Assembly: GCF_937468385.1 (NCBI RefSeq) | Contig: NZ_CALBWS010000036.1 | Span: forward strand, 1-57,618 | From: Neobacillus rhizosphaerae | GTDB lineage: Bacteria > Bacillota > Bacilli > Bacillales > Cytobacillaceae | Length of the DNA: 57,618 bases | Reading direction: 5' to 3' | Shown here: positions 1 to 9,570 of the stretch, one piece after another | Numbering within the stretch: the stretch's first letter is position 1 | Layout: each line of letters starts with the position of its first letter | Made by a program: the position numbers and the translations under genes | The notes under the pieces: model-generated | What the model was told of the DNA's origin: nothing | The model's input: only the letters and a program-made list of their open reading frames with translations | Databases searched by the model: none

Positions 1-2
1 AA

Positions 3-131
3 CAGTGTAAATCAGAAGTGGAGATACGACAAGCGATTGAAGATTATATTTATCACTACAATTACAAACGTATTCAAAAGAAACTAAAACAACGCGCGCC
101 GATTGAATATCGACACGCGTTGGCAGCTTAG
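3..131 (+). mobile_element. IS3-family transposase, C-terminal end (partial)
   Basis: Open reading frame running in from the left edge and ending at TAG. Its last 42 residues include the segments YIYHYNYKRIQ and RAPIEYRHALAA, the typical C-terminal tail of IS150/IS3-group OrfB transposases (DDE integrase core). The rest of the element lies outside the window. The stretch after the stop (about 140-165) contains TGTCTACTT, whose complement AAGTAGACA resembles AAGTGGACA near the start of the second IS3 element at the right edge, so this is probably the terminal inverted repeat. Family assignment is by motif memory; element name unknown. Confidence 0.75.
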
Positions 132-189
132 CTTTTTTATGTTGTCTACTTGACAGGGGTAAGACCATCCCACTGGATAAGGTTTTTTA

Positions 190-1122
190 TTATAAGGTTG
201 CGCGTTTTTCTTTTCGCCATTTTATACCCTTGTCAGACAAAAGCCGAGTTTTTGAAAGAGAATAAATCGTTAGTGCCGACCAAATGAATATAAATGATAA
301 CAACTGCACGTTTGAAAAATGTTCATGATAAACAAATATGCCTAAAATCAAGGTTAAGGTTGGGGCGATATATTGCAGGAAGCCAAGTAAGGAGAGCGAA
401 ATTTTTTGTGCTCCTTTTGCAAAATACAGCAGCGGCACAGCGGTCGCGACGCCTGCGCCAATTAATAGCCAATCCGTTCCTACACTAGCAGATAAAAAAG
501 AGCTAGAGCTGTTAAAGAATAGGAACAGCATATATATCGCAGCGATGGGCATCACTACAAGTGTTTCTAATGTTAAGCCAACAGCGGAATCTACATTTAT
601 CATCTTTTTAACCAACCCATATAAACCAAAGGAAAGTGCCAAAACAATGGAGATCCAAGGAAACTTACCATGAGAAAAAGTAATAATCAATACTCCGATA
701 GCGGCTAAACCGAAGGAAACGTATTGGTAAAAGGATAATTTCTCCTTTAGAACAATCATTCCTAATAAGATACTGACAAGTGGATTAATATAATAGCCAA
801 GACTCGTATCAATTATATGACCGTTATTTACCGCCCAAATATAGGTAAACCAATTCATACTAATAAGGATTGCCGCAAGTGTCAGGGCATACACCTGTTT
901 TTTATTTTGAGCAAAGCCTTTAATCGTTCGTAAAAATAATTCCCATTTTTTCGTAAAAATAAGAATAATCACCATAAAAATAAACGACCAAAAAATTCGG
1001 TTCGCGAGAATTTCCTTTGCCTCAACATCGTTTAATAGCTTCCAATAGATTGGCAATAATCCCCATAGAAAATAGGAAAAGCCTGCATGGATTGCCCCAA
1101 GTTGTGTTTCACTTTTTTTCAT
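190..1122 (-). CDS. rarD: EamA-family transporter RarD
   Basis: A 310-residue polytopic membrane protein with about ten hydrophobic segments, the usual size and layout of RarD-type members of the drug/metabolite transporter superfamily. The N-terminal segment with YFLWGLLPIYWKLL and the later segment SLGYYINPLVSILLG are characteristic of the RarD branch. It probably exports a small metabolite across the cytoplasmic membrane; the substrate is not known for the family. The start ATG is preceded by AGGAAAG at suitable distance. It stands alone on the minus strand, with its 3' end about 60 bases from the IS3 remnant; no clear terminator is visible there. Confidence 0.85.
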   Translation of the reverse strand: MKKSETQLGAIHAGFSYFLWGLLPIYWKLLNDVEAKEILANRIFWSFIFMVIILIFTKKWELFLRTIKGFAQNKKQVYALTLAAILISMNWFTYIWAVNNGHIIDTSLGYYINPLVSILLGMIVLKEKLSFYQYVSFGLAAIGVLIITFSHGKFPWISIVLALSFGLYGLVKKMINVDSAVGLTLETLVVMPIAAIYMLFLFFNSSSSFLSASVGTDWLLIGAGVATAVPLLYFAKGAQKISLSLLGFLQYIAPTLTLILGIFVYHEHFSNVQLLSFIFIWSALTIYSLSKTRLLSDKGIKWRKEKRATL

Positions 1123-1211
1123 CTTTCCTCGAGCCCCTATTCTTTCTAGTTTCGAAATAATCTTTATTATAACGTGAAACTGTGTGAATTGGGGATTTTT
1201 TTACTTACAGC

Positions 1212-2810
1212 CTACTCCTTTTTATAGACAATATCTCCGCCAATAACCGTCATCACCGCATTAACAGTGGAAATCCTTGATGGGGGAAGATTAAAAATAT
1301 CCTCATCTAGTACGGTAAAATCAGCTAAAAAACCTTCCTTAATCATACCGCGATCCACTTCATGACAAGCAGCATACGCACTACCCTTCGTAAATAAATT
1401 GATCGCCTCATAAACACTTAAAGCCTGTTCTTCACCATAGACAATCCTTTTTGAATCATTTCTATTTGTCCTTGTTACGGCAGCATGGATGCCAAACATT
1501 GGGTTAGGTAATTCAATCGGTGCATCGGAGCCGCCAGCACAGTTAAGCCCTTCGTTTATTAATGTTTTCCATGCATAGCAATATTCCATTCTGTTCTTGC
1601 CGACGCGGTCGATAACCCAAGGAAAATCCGATGCTAAAAATACCGGCTGTATATCGAGAATAACCGGAAGTCTTTTTGCACGCTCAATTAGGTCTTGCCG
1701 TAAAATCTGCGCATGAATTAACCGGTCACGCCCAGTACCTACCAGCGGGTGTTCCTCAATCGCATTTAATACATACTCAAAGGCTAAGTCACCGATCGCA
1801 TGGACGGCAACAGGGAGGTTGTGTTTCCGTGCTTTGACAACTAAATCATTTAATTCCTTCTGACTAAAAATAGCCACTCCATTTGCCTCCGGAGCATCAT
1901 GGTAGGGACGGCTTAGAAGCGCAGTCCTGCCTCCTAGGGCACCATCAGCAAAAATTTTCATCGCACCAAACTCAATCCATTCGGAACCAGATAAAAAGCT
2001 CGTTCCAGCATGTGCCATGTCCTCTACAACCTCATGGTGAACAAGCAGATGGGCACGTAGCTTTAGCCCTTCCTCCTCAATTACTTTTTTAAACGTCCTA
2101 AAGGTACGATCGAAGCCACCATAATAGTTTAAATCCTCAGTGTGGACACCTGTGATGCCAAGCTGATATAAATCTTTTATGGCTGCTCTCATTGCTTTTT
2201 GTAAATAATCTTCTGAAACAACGGGAATGGCAGCGAGAATAAAATCCTGAGCCTTGTCTTTTATCAGGCCTGTTAAACGATCCTCCACATCCTTTTCCAA
2301 GACCCCTCCAGGAGGACAAACTGTTTCTTCAGTTACTCCAGCCAATTCTAGCGCCTTTGAGTTTACAATCATGGCATGGCGGCAAATCCGTTTTAGCATG
2401 ACGGGATTTTCTGGAGAAATTTCGTCTAATTCTTTCCGGTGAATCATTTCTGTCCGTGCCCAGCGGTTTTCATTCCAGCCCTCACCAATAATCCATTCTT
2501 CCTTGTTAAGCTGTTTAGCATACTCTTGAACAACAGCAAGGACCTCATCTTTTGAATTCAGCTCTGAAAGGTCAAGCCGGACTAACGTTTCACCATGGCC
2601 AATTAAATGAATATGGCTGTCTACAAAACCAGGAAACATCGTTCCGCCCATCAGGTCCACCCGTTCACATATTCTTTCGTTAAAAATTTCTTCTATCTCT
2701 GCTATTTCCCCTGTTTTAATTATTCGATTCCCTTCAGTATAAATAGCCTCAACCATTGCCCCTTCCTTTTCAAGAGTATAAATGGTGCCGCCAAACCACA
2801 ATTTTCCCAT
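1212..2810 (-). CDS. ytcJ: YtcJ-type metal-dependent amidohydrolase
   Basis: 532 residues, amidohydrolase 3 (YtcJ/NfdA-like) family. The first metal site is seen as GFVDSHIHLIGHG (His66, His68); HAIGD at about residue 335 and GGSDAPIE near 430 supply the later metal and catalytic residues of the TIM barrel. It should hydrolyse an amide, formamide or cyclic amide in the cytoplasm; the substrate cannot be told from sequence. GGAGG precedes the ATG. The gene follows ytcI in the same orientation with a 75-base gap that holds an imperfect hairpin without a T-run, so both are likely co-transcribed. B. subtilis has the same ytcI-ytcJ neighbourhood. Confidence 0.85.
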   Translation of the reverse strand: MGKLWFGGTIYTLEKEGAMVEAIYTEGNRIIKTGEIAEIEEIFNERICERVDLMGGTMFPGFVDSHIHLIGHGETLVRLDLSELNSKDEVLAVVQEYAKQLNKEEWIIGEGWNENRWARTEMIHRKELDEISPENPVMLKRICRHAMIVNSKALELAGVTEETVCPPGGVLEKDVEDRLTGLIKDKAQDFILAAIPVVSEDYLQKAMRAAIKDLYQLGITGVHTEDLNYYGGFDRTFRTFKKVIEEEGLKLRAHLLVHHEVVEDMAHAGTSFLSGSEWIEFGAMKIFADGALGGRTALLSRPYHDAPEANGVAIFSQKELNDLVVKARKHNLPVAVHAIGDLAFEYVLNAIEEHPLVGTGRDRLIHAQILRQDLIERAKRLPVILDIQPVFLASDFPWVIDRVGKNRMEYCYAWKTLINEGLNCAGGSDAPIELPNPMFGIHAAVTRTNRNDSKRIVYGEEQALSVYEAINLFTKGSAYAACHEVDRGMIKEGFLADFTVLDEDIFNLPPSRISTVNAVMTVIGGDIVYKKE

Positions 2811-2885
2811 TTTTCATTCCTCCGGCTTCTAAAAGTGAAGAAGCAGACGGTAATTCACCGCCTGCCTTAATCATAACCCACATAA

Positions 2886-4472
2886 TTAAACTTGTTTGGC
2901 TGATTCCATTTCCTTTTGACGAAGTTCTATCCGGCGAATTTTCCCTGAGGTAGTTTTTGGAAGTTCATTCAAATACTCTATTTTTCTCGGATACTTATAT
3001 GGTGCCGTCAGTGTCTTGACATGCTCCTGCAGGTTTTTCGTTAATTTAGGGTCATTTGAATCTACATCCTCTTTTAAGACGACAAACGCTTTTACAATAA
3101 AGCCACGAATTTCATCAGGGCTTGCTACTACCGCACATTCCTTAACAAATGGATGCTTCACAAGGGCATCTTCTACTTCAAAAGGTCCAATAGTATAGCC
3201 TGAACTAATAATAATATCATCCCCACGGCCTTCGAACCAGAAATACCCTTCCTCGTCCATTTTGGCTTTATCGCCGGTTATATAATAATCACCGCGGAAC
3301 TGCATCGCTGTTCTTTCTGGATCTTTATAGTAATTTTTGAATAAGGCAGGTGTTTCCACATGTACAGCAATATCGCCCACTTCACCGACTGCGCAAACCT
3401 CTCCTTCTTCGTTAATGATTTCGACTCTATTTCCTGGTGTCGGTTTGCCCATTGAACCAGATTTCAATTCCATCCCTTTTGTTATACCCACAAGTAATGT
3501 ATTCTCTGTTTGACCATAGCCATCACGGACATCAATGGTAAAATATTTCCTAAAGGTATCAATAACCTCCCGATTTAACGGTTCCCCAGCTGATACTGCA
3601 CTATGGAGCTTGGGCAAATGATATTCACTCAAGTTGTCGACCTTTGCCATTAACCGGTATTCGGTAGGTGTACAGCAGAGGACGTTCACATCATATTTTT
3701 GCAGCAGACTTAAATACTTTTTGGGGTCAAATTTTCCGTTGTACACAAGTCCAGTTCCCCCTGAACCAAGAACGGATAAAAATGGGCTCCAAATCCATTT
3801 TTGCCAGCCTGGACTTGCCGTTGCCCAAACCGTATCACCCGCTTCAATACACAGCCATTTTGCGGCAGCTGTTTTTAAATGGGCAAAGGCCCATCCATGT
3901 GTGTGGACAACACCCTTTGGGTTTCCTGTCGTTCCAGAAGTATACGATAAAAACGCCATATCATCTCTAAGGGTATCAGCAATCGCAAATTCTTCTGCTG
4001 CTTTTTGCATTTCAGCATCAAGATGGATCCAGCCTTCCTCCTCGCCACCAATCGAAAACTTTGCCAGTAGCTGGTTTTCTGTAAAATTCTTAAATTGGTC
4101 AACGTAAGGATAATAACTTACGACGGCTTTCACATCACCGTGTGTAATACGGTATTGCAAATCCTTTTCCCTCAACATTTCTGAACTCGGAATCACAATC
4201 ATTCCTGCTTTTAAGGCTGCCAAATACACAACATATGCCTCAATCAATCGCGGCAAAATAACAAGAACGACGTCACCTTTTTTCAAACCATGTTGCAAAA
4301 AAACATTCCCAGCTTGGTTAACTTGTCTCAATAAATTCTCATATGTAACTTGGTTTGTTTCTCCAGATTCACTTTCCCATTTTAATGCAACATTATTCGG
4401 ATTCTTTGCAAACCGCTCTACTTCAGAAACAAGATTATACTTTTCTGGTGCAATTAAATCTTCCCGTTTCAT
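2886..4472 (-). CDS. ytcI: Acyl-CoA synthetase (AMP-forming), YtcI/MbcS type
   Basis: ANL-superfamily adenylating enzyme of 528 residues, which activates a carboxylic acid as acyl-AMP and then acyl-CoA. The phosphate-binding loop SYTSGTTGNPKG lies at about 177-188, YGQTENT in the middle and the catalytic lysine in TSGKIRR near the C-terminus. It resembles medium-chain or branched-chain acyl-CoA synthetases more than AcsA, which is encoded separately at 23.5-25.2 kb. I moved the start 12 codons inward from the longest reading frame because GAGGGGGAAAT sits correctly before the ATG at 4472 and nothing suitable precedes the upstream one. It probably forms an operon with ytcJ. Confidence 0.88.
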   Translation of the reverse strand: MKREDLIAPEKYNLVSEVERFAKNPNNVALKWESESGETNQVTYENLLRQVNQAGNVFLQHGLKKGDVVLVILPRLIEAYVVYLAALKAGMIVIPSSEMLREKDLQYRITHGDVKAVVSYYPYVDQFKNFTENQLLAKFSIGGEEEGWIHLDAEMQKAAEEFAIADTLRDDMAFLSYTSGTTGNPKGVVHTHGWAFAHLKTAAAKWLCIEAGDTVWATASPGWQKWIWSPFLSVLGSGGTGLVYNGKFDPKKYLSLLQKYDVNVLCCTPTEYRLMAKVDNLSEYHLPKLHSAVSAGEPLNREVIDTFRKYFTIDVRDGYGQTENTLLVGITKGMELKSGSMGKPTPGNRVEIINEEGEVCAVGEVGDIAVHVETPALFKNYYKDPERTAMQFRGDYYITGDKAKMDEEGYFWFEGRGDDIIISSGYTIGPFEVEDALVKHPFVKECAVVASPDEIRGFIVKAFVVLKEDVDSNDPKLTKNLQEHVKTLTAPYKYPRKIEYLNELPKTTSGKIRRIELRQKEMESAKQV

Positions 4473-4578
4473 ACTATTTCCCCCTCGTAAATTTTTCGTA
4501 CATCCCACAAACTACATTATACAAAATTATTGTAAAATTTGAAATTATTATTCATCTAGATATTATTTCTGTACAACA

Positions 4579-4613
4579 CAAAAAGAGAGCAGGAATTGTT
4601 TCCCGCTCTCTGT
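4579..4613 (-). terminator. Rho-independent terminator after sspA
   Basis: Inverted repeat AGAGAGC / GCTCTCT with extra pairs inward. On the minus strand it is followed by TTTTTGTG, so it ends the sspA transcript. Confidence 0.75.
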
Positions 4614-4635
4614 AGCCATTTTTATTCATTTTTAA

Positions 4636-4839
4636 TTAACGAGAAAATCCGCCGCCTAATTGAGATTCAGCCATTTGAACTAAACGCTTTGTGATTTCAC
4701 CACCAACTGAACCGTTAGCACGTGAAGTAGTGTCAGCCCCAAGATTTACACCAAATTCAGTTGCAATTTCGTATTTCATTTGGGAAAGAGCTTGCTCTAC
4801 ACCAGGAACTAGTAATTGATTTGAAGTGTTGTTTGCCAT
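4636..4839 (-). CDS. sspA: Alpha/beta-type small acid-soluble spore protein
   Basis: 67-residue spore DNA-binding protein that coats forespore DNA and protects it from UV and heat. It has the family hallmarks: an N-terminal Asn-rich segment, the germination-protease site in YEIATEFGVNLG, and the second signature GSVGGEITKRLV. The length is normal. AAGGAGGTGATATCAC gives a strong ribosome site. In B. subtilis such genes are transcribed by the forespore factor SigG; I could not place a convincing SigG promoter here. Single gene with its own terminator. It is direct evidence that the host sporulates. Confidence 0.96.
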   Translation of the reverse strand: MANNTSNQLLVPGVEQALSQMKYEIATEFGVNLGADTTSRANGSVGGEITKRLVQMAESQLGGGFSR

Positions 4840-4939
4840 GTGATATCACCTCCTTGTGAGTATAGATTGTGTAGAACACACAAGGTTCATTCTATTTCAC
4901 AACTGGTAATTGTTCACAAAAAATTCAAAATTTGCTTTA

Positions 4940-6145
4940 TTAGAATAGCACGTTAAAATCTGAGTCCTTTTCGTTGTCAGGTTTAATGACAATCGTTTCA
5001 GTCTCTTGAACAGCTTCATGAAGCATTGGTTCAAAATCAAAAAAGCTTTCATAGTGCTGAACCTTTTCTCGCTTCGGTTTCGTTTTTGGCGAGGAAGGCA
5101 CAAAGATGGTACAGCAATCCTCAAAAGGTCTGTTTGATATTTCAAGTGTATCAATTTCTTGGGCAATTTTAATTATATCCGTTTTATCCATCGTAATTAA
5201 AGGGCGTAACACAGGCGTATTCGTCACTTCATTAATCGCATACATACTTTCAATCGTTTGGCTTGCCACCTGCCCGAGGCTTTCTCCGGTAACAATAGCA
5301 AGACCTTCATGGTTTTTCCTAATTTCATCGGTAATTCGCAGCATCATTCTTCTCGTTGTTGTCATCGAATAATTTTCAGGTATTTGTTCGCGAATCGCTT
5401 GCTGAATATCCGTAAACGGTACAATGTGTAACGTTATCGACCCGTAAATCTCAGCCAGCTTTTTTGATAAATCAATGACTTTTTCCTTTGATCTTTCACT
5501 AGTAAACGGTGGGCTGAAAAAATGAACGGCTTCAATTTCTAAGCCTCGCTTCATTGCTAAATATCCTGCCACCGGACTATCAATGCCGCCGGAAAGCATG
5601 AGCATTGCTTTGCCGCTTGATCCGATAGGAAGACCACCAGCACCTTGAATCGTTTCACATGATAAATAAATAGCTTCTTTTCTGACTTCAATTCGCAAAT
5701 TGATATCGGGATCTCTCACATCCACTTTGAGTCCAGGAATATTCTTTAGCAAATGTCCACCAATCGTTTGATTGATCCCATCTGTGTTCAGCTCAAATGT
5801 TTTATCAGACCTTTTTGGTGTAATTTTAAAGGTTTGACCTTCCCTATATAGAGAGTGAACTAATTCAAGAGAGGTCTGCTTTAACACTTCTACATCTCTG
5901 TCTACCTTTATTGCCGGACTGAAGGATTGAATCCCAAATATATTCTTTAATTTTTCGATGATTTCTATTCCATTTTCACCATTTAATAATACATACATCC
6001 GGTCTCGGCTTGCTTCCACTTTTATTTTTGGAAAGGGGGCAAGAGCACTTCTTACACTTTTCCTTAACTTTTCAACAAATTTATTCCGATTTCTACCTTT
6101 TGTTGATATTTCACCATAGCGTATTAGTATTCGATCATAATTCAT
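4940..6145 (-). CDS. thiI: tRNA 4-thiouridine sulfurtransferase ThiI
   Basis: 401 residues. Order: ferredoxin-like region and THUMP RNA-binding domain (about 60-165), then an adenylating PP-loop domain with the ATP motif SGGIDS at 185-190. It activates U8 of tRNA and transfers sulfur to make s4U, and supplies sulfur for thiazole synthesis. No C-terminal rhodanese domain is present, as in Bacillus ThiI, so the sulfur carrier site must be provided differently from E. coli. It follows the cysteine desulfurase with TAA directly abutting ATG, which indicates translational coupling with its sulfur donor. Confidence 0.95.
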   Translation of the reverse strand: MNYDRILIRYGEISTKGRNRNKFVEKLRKSVRSALAPFPKIKVEASRDRMYVLLNGENGIEIIEKLKNIFGIQSFSPAIKVDRDVEVLKQTSLELVHSLYREGQTFKITPKRSDKTFELNTDGINQTIGGHLLKNIPGLKVDVRDPDINLRIEVRKEAIYLSCETIQGAGGLPIGSSGKAMLMLSGGIDSPVAGYLAMKRGLEIEAVHFFSPPFTSERSKEKVIDLSKKLAEIYGSITLHIVPFTDIQQAIREQIPENYSMTTTRRMMLRITDEIRKNHEGLAIVTGESLGQVASQTIESMYAINEVTNTPVLRPLITMDKTDIIKIAQEIDTLEISNRPFEDCCTIFVPSSPKTKPKREKVQHYESFFDFEPMLHEAVQETETIVIKPDNEKDSDFNVLF

Positions 6146-7288
6146 TTATTCCAAAACCTTTCGTAGTTGGTTTGCTGCTTTTTCAATTGCTCTGATAGCT
6201 GTCATCGCCTCTTCTTCGGTATTATTAAACGAAAGGCTTATTCTGACGGCACTTTCAGCTAGGGCTTCAGGAACGCCCATTTCAATGAGCGTTTTACTTG
6301 GTGATTTCCTTTTTGAAGAACAAGCACTAGTTGTCGAGACAAAAATTCCTTGCTGCTCAAGGGCATGGATAAACACTTCAGATTTCAGCTCGCAGAGTGA
6401 AAAATTTAGAATATGTGGTGCTGCATTTTCTGTAGGGGTATTTACTCTAATTCCTTCGATCCGATTTAGCCCTGTTCTTAACATGCTCTGAATTTTCTTC
6501 ATTCTCTCGATACCAGCTGCCCTTTTCTCTATCGTCATTCTAAGCGCTTTTGCCATCGCAACTGCACCCGCCACATTTTCAGTACCGCTGCGAATCTTCC
6601 GCTCTTGACTACCTCCGGAAAATAACGGAGCAAGTCTTGCCCCTTCCCGAATAAAGAGGGCGCCCGTACCCTTTAATCCGTGAAATTTGTGCCCTGAAAT
6701 GGAACAAAAATCTATTCGATTTTCGTGTATGGAAAGGGGGATTTTTCCTACACTTTGGACTGCATCGACATGAAATAAAATGGTTGGATGTTTTTTTAAC
6801 ATTTGACCGATTTCTTCAATCGGCTGAACCGTACCCACTTCATTGTTCACATGCATGATTGAAATGAAGATGGTATCTTTTCGTATCGCTTTTTCGATAT
6901 CAGCAACACAGACTTTTCCCTGCTTATCAACTGGCAAATAGGTTACTTCAAAGCCTTTCTGTTCAAGCTGCTCCATGGCAGCCCTAACTGAGGGATGCTC
7001 AACACTTGTGGTAATCAAATGCCGGCCTCTATTCCCATTTAATGAAGCAGCGCCTTTAATCGCTAAATTATTACCTTCCGTGCCGCCGGAAGTAAAATAA
7101 ATTTCAGATGGTTTGACTGTTAAAAGCTTAGCCACTTGTTCTCTTGCCTGTAATAAGAGTTTTTCAGCTTGTCCACCGATACTATGTAGTGAAGATGGGT
7201 TGCCAAAATATTCACTAGAAACGGTTACAAAAGAATCAATTACTTCTTTATAGGGTTTAGTCGTAGCACTATTATCAAAATAAATCAT
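6146..7288 (-). CDS. nifZ: Cysteine desulfurase (NifS/IscS family) partnered with ThiI
   Basis: 380-residue PLP enzyme that takes sulfur from cysteine as a persulfide. Visible features: FDNSATTKP at the N-terminus, TSGGTEGNN, the PLP lysine in SGHKFHG (Lys201) and the persulfide cysteine in SACSSKRKSP (Cys323). The start is placed seven codons into the longest frame, because GGAGGAGAAAAA precedes this ATG. It lies directly before thiI with no gap, matching the B. subtilis nifZ-thiI pair devoted to tRNA thiolation. B. subtilis braB, expected upstream, is absent here. Confidence 0.93.
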   Translation of the reverse strand: MIYFDNSATTKPYKEVIDSFVTVSSEYFGNPSSLHSIGGQAEKLLLQAREQVAKLLTVKPSEIYFTSGGTEGNNLAIKGAASLNGNRGRHLITTSVEHPSVRAAMEQLEQKGFEVTYLPVDKQGKVCVADIEKAIRKDTIFISIMHVNNEVGTVQPIEEIGQMLKKHPTILFHVDAVQSVGKIPLSIHENRIDFCSISGHKFHGLKGTGALFIREGARLAPLFSGGSQERKIRSGTENVAGAVAMAKALRMTIEKRAAGIERMKKIQSMLRTGLNRIEGIRVNTPTENAAPHILNFSLCELKSEVFIHALEQQGIFVSTTSACSSKRKSPSKTLIEMGVPEALAESAVRISLSFNNTEEEAMTAIRAIEKAANQLRKVLE

Positions 7289-7521
7289 TTTTTCTCCTCC
7301 AAAACGCAAATGGCGTTACCTGCCACCATCTATTATGGAAATATACTTCTTTCAAAAACCCAGTCTTACTTTCTAAAGGCGGTGTGAGCAGAGCTTATCT
7401 TATCTCCATTCAGCGTGAAAATTGTTTGTTTTTCACTGCATTAGATAAACTGATTCGTTTTTGTGGCGCTCCGCCCCTTTTCCACGCAAAGTAAATCTTA
7501 TCATAAACCAAACTTTTGAAA
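7289..7521. other. Non-coding upstream region of nifZ
   Basis: 233 bases with no recognisable gene where B. subtilis carries braB. It contains the small inverted repeat AACGC-N5-GCGTT just before the nifZ ribosome site and a GC-rich hairpin GGCGCTCCGCC near 7465. No promoter is convincing. Confidence 0.4.
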
Positions 7522-7562
7522 AAGAAAAAACCGATTCGTCCTTTTATGGCTGAACCGGTTTC
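7522..7562 (-). terminator. Terminator after ezrA
   Basis: Stem AAACCGATTC / GAACCGGTTT; on the minus strand the hairpin is followed by a run of T residues. It lies about 50 bases beyond the ezrA stop codon. Confidence 0.7.
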
Positions 7563-7613
7563 TTTATTGATTGTCTTACTTCTGCATAAAATAATACATA
7601 TGGATTTTCATTG

Positions 7614-9302
7614 TTATTCAGTTTCAACAGAAGCTTTAATTTTCTTCAAAGCATCTGGATCAATTGCCTCAAGTGATGCTGCTACTTGTTCTAAAGCCTC
7701 TTGATAATCATATTGTCTAAAAGCCATTTCCGCCTCAGATAATCCTTTTGAAACTGACTGATACTGGCTTCGATAACGATTTCCATACTGAATTGCCTTC
7801 TCGGCAAGCGAGACATTCTCAATCATCTCAATTGTTGAATTAACCAATTTTTCAACAGTTAATTCAGCAATTTCTAAGTACTGATTCAAAGCAGAAACAT
7901 TCAAAGGCTTTTCTTCAAGCTGATATCTAACATTTTGAATACTCTCGTTGGTGTCCTCACATAAATACTGATAATCCGCTGGCAGGCCTGGAACATTGCT
8001 TTTAGACACAAGGCGAACCATATCCCCAACCCTTTTTGTAAGCTCCTTAATCTTTTCTCTTGCCTCTAATTCATCTTTTCTAAGTGCTTGAAGTTTTTGA
8101 GCAAAATCTTGTTGCCCCTCATGGATGATATCCAGTTGTTCTTTAATTCCACTCAATTCTTCACTAAGGACTGTTTGGGCAGTTTCATTCAGCTTTAATT
8201 TTTCAACGAGAATTTCATAATGCTTATATACAATTGCAAGTTCCTTTTCCAGATTCCGTTGTGTTTCAAAATCACTTTCAGACAACTGATAGCTTTGCTG
8301 AACATGAATTATTTCATTAGAAAGTTTCTTATTCTCTTCTTGAACAGAAGTAAGGAGTTCAATGGCTTCCTTTTCATTCCTTAAAACAAAATGCTTGGCG
8401 TGAACTTCTTTCTCCATAAGATCAAAAAGGATATCCATTCTATCCTTTACTTCTTTAATTCCTTCTTCTGCTTTATCAATTTCCGTTGTTTCAATCAGAA
8501 CCAAATTCTCAGCAAGCTTTTCTTCCAAGCGGATTATTTCCTTTTTGACATTAATATGATCCAAATAATATTCCTGCTTAGTCATTTCACTGTGTCCATC
8601 CAAACACTCAGAAAGCTGATTCGGCAGAAGCGATTGGCATTCAATCAAAAGCTGGGGAACTAAATCCATATGGTTTTTTATCATTCCAAGCTGACTATGA
8701 ATCACTAAAACAACTTCACGGGCTTCAAGGTAGTTGCCCAGCTCTGTTTTTTCATCAAAATCTTGAAATTTTTGTGCCACATCATTAAGCTGCACTTCCA
8801 AGTGTTTTTCGGAATTACCAAAGCTGTGACGGTGTGCAAGCAAAATCTTTTTCGATTCCCGATATAGATCTTTTAGTTCCTCAATTTCAACCCTATTTTT
8901 TTCCTCACTGCCTACTAGTTCATGTAACTCTTCCAAAATCTTCTTTATCTGATCCTCTGTTTCCTGTAGTTTACTTTGAATTGCCTGTTGGACACCCTTA
9001 GCTTTTTTGAATCGATACCGATCTATGTACTCTTCTGCATCAAAAAGCATTTCTTCTAAATCAGGCAGCTGTACCGTAACAACTTCGTCCCATTGATTCC
9101 GCCAACGTTCGAAAAGCTCTTCCGTTTGTCCTGTCATATTTAATTGCTTAACCTTTGACATTTCATCCAGTACTGGTCGGTTCATTAAATCGATTTTCCA
9201 CGCTTCCAATCGATCCATTTCTTTAAAATATTTTTTCTTTATAAAATATCCGATTACAAATAACGCAAGTAACAGGATGAAAAATCCAATGAAATATTTC
9301 AC
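7614..9302 (-). CDS. ezrA: Septation ring formation regulator EzrA
   Basis: 562 residues: one N-terminal membrane anchor (about 3-21) followed by a long, Glu/Lys-rich coiled-coil cytoplasmic domain, the expected EzrA architecture and length. EzrA interacts with FtsZ, keeps Z rings from forming at cell poles and helps coordinate cell-wall synthesis at midcell. The start codon is GTG, preceded by AGGGGGC. The next gene upstream, refZ, also acts on FtsZ. B. subtilis hisJ, expected between them, is missing. Confidence 0.93.
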   Translation of the reverse strand: MKYFIGFFILLLALFVIGYFIKKKYFKEMDRLEAWKIDLMNRPVLDEMSKVKQLNMTGQTEELFERWRNQWDEVVTVQLPDLEEMLFDAEEYIDRYRFKKAKGVQQAIQSKLQETEDQIKKILEELHELVGSEEKNRVEIEELKDLYRESKKILLAHRHSFGNSEKHLEVQLNDVAQKFQDFDEKTELGNYLEAREVVLVIHSQLGMIKNHMDLVPQLLIECQSLLPNQLSECLDGHSEMTKQEYYLDHINVKKEIIRLEEKLAENLVLIETTEIDKAEEGIKEVKDRMDILFDLMEKEVHAKHFVLRNEKEAIELLTSVQEENKKLSNEIIHVQQSYQLSESDFETQRNLEKELAIVYKHYEILVEKLKLNETAQTVLSEELSGIKEQLDIIHEGQQDFAQKLQALRKDELEAREKIKELTKRVGDMVRLVSKSNVPGLPADYQYLCEDTNESIQNVRYQLEEKPLNVSALNQYLEIAELTVEKLVNSTIEMIENVSLAEKAIQYGNRYRSQYQSVSKGLSEAEMAFRQYDYQEALEQVAASLEAIDPDALKKIKASVETE

Positions 9303-9514
9303 ATCTAAGCCCCCTATTTACAACAACATTGATTCCTTTAATGCAATCCGCTCATCTATTTATAAAAAAATTCATAAGTTCCATTCAATGCTATTATGAT
9401 ACCATGTAAACGACAATTTTTGACTATTATTTTCAATTTTTTTGTAAAATAAAATAAACATGGGTTTCAAGTCCTAGCCCATTCATGAAAAAAGCTAGGT
9501 AATGAGTAAGATAT

Positions 9515-9530
9515 CCACCTAATTAGGTGG
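9515..9530. promoter_or_regulatory. 16-bp perfect palindrome between refZ and ezrA
   Basis: CCACCTAATTAGGTGG reads identically on both strands. It lies just downstream of the refZ terminator and more than 200 bases upstream of ezrA. Function unknown; it could be an operator for ezrA or a chance palindrome. Confidence 0.35.
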
Positions 9531-9537
9531 TGTAGCT

Positions 9538-9570
9538 CAAAAAAAAAAATAGCGATTAGTCGCTATTTTA
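9538..9570 (-). terminator. Terminator after refZ
   Basis: AATAGCGA / TCGCTATT stem with a four-base loop, followed on the minus strand by at least nine T residues. It overlaps the end of refZ. Confidence 0.85.

Noticed and set aside
3634..4107. 157-codon plus-strand frame opposite ytcI
   Set aside because: Shadow of the acyl-CoA synthetase gene; no ribosome site and no recognisable protein features.
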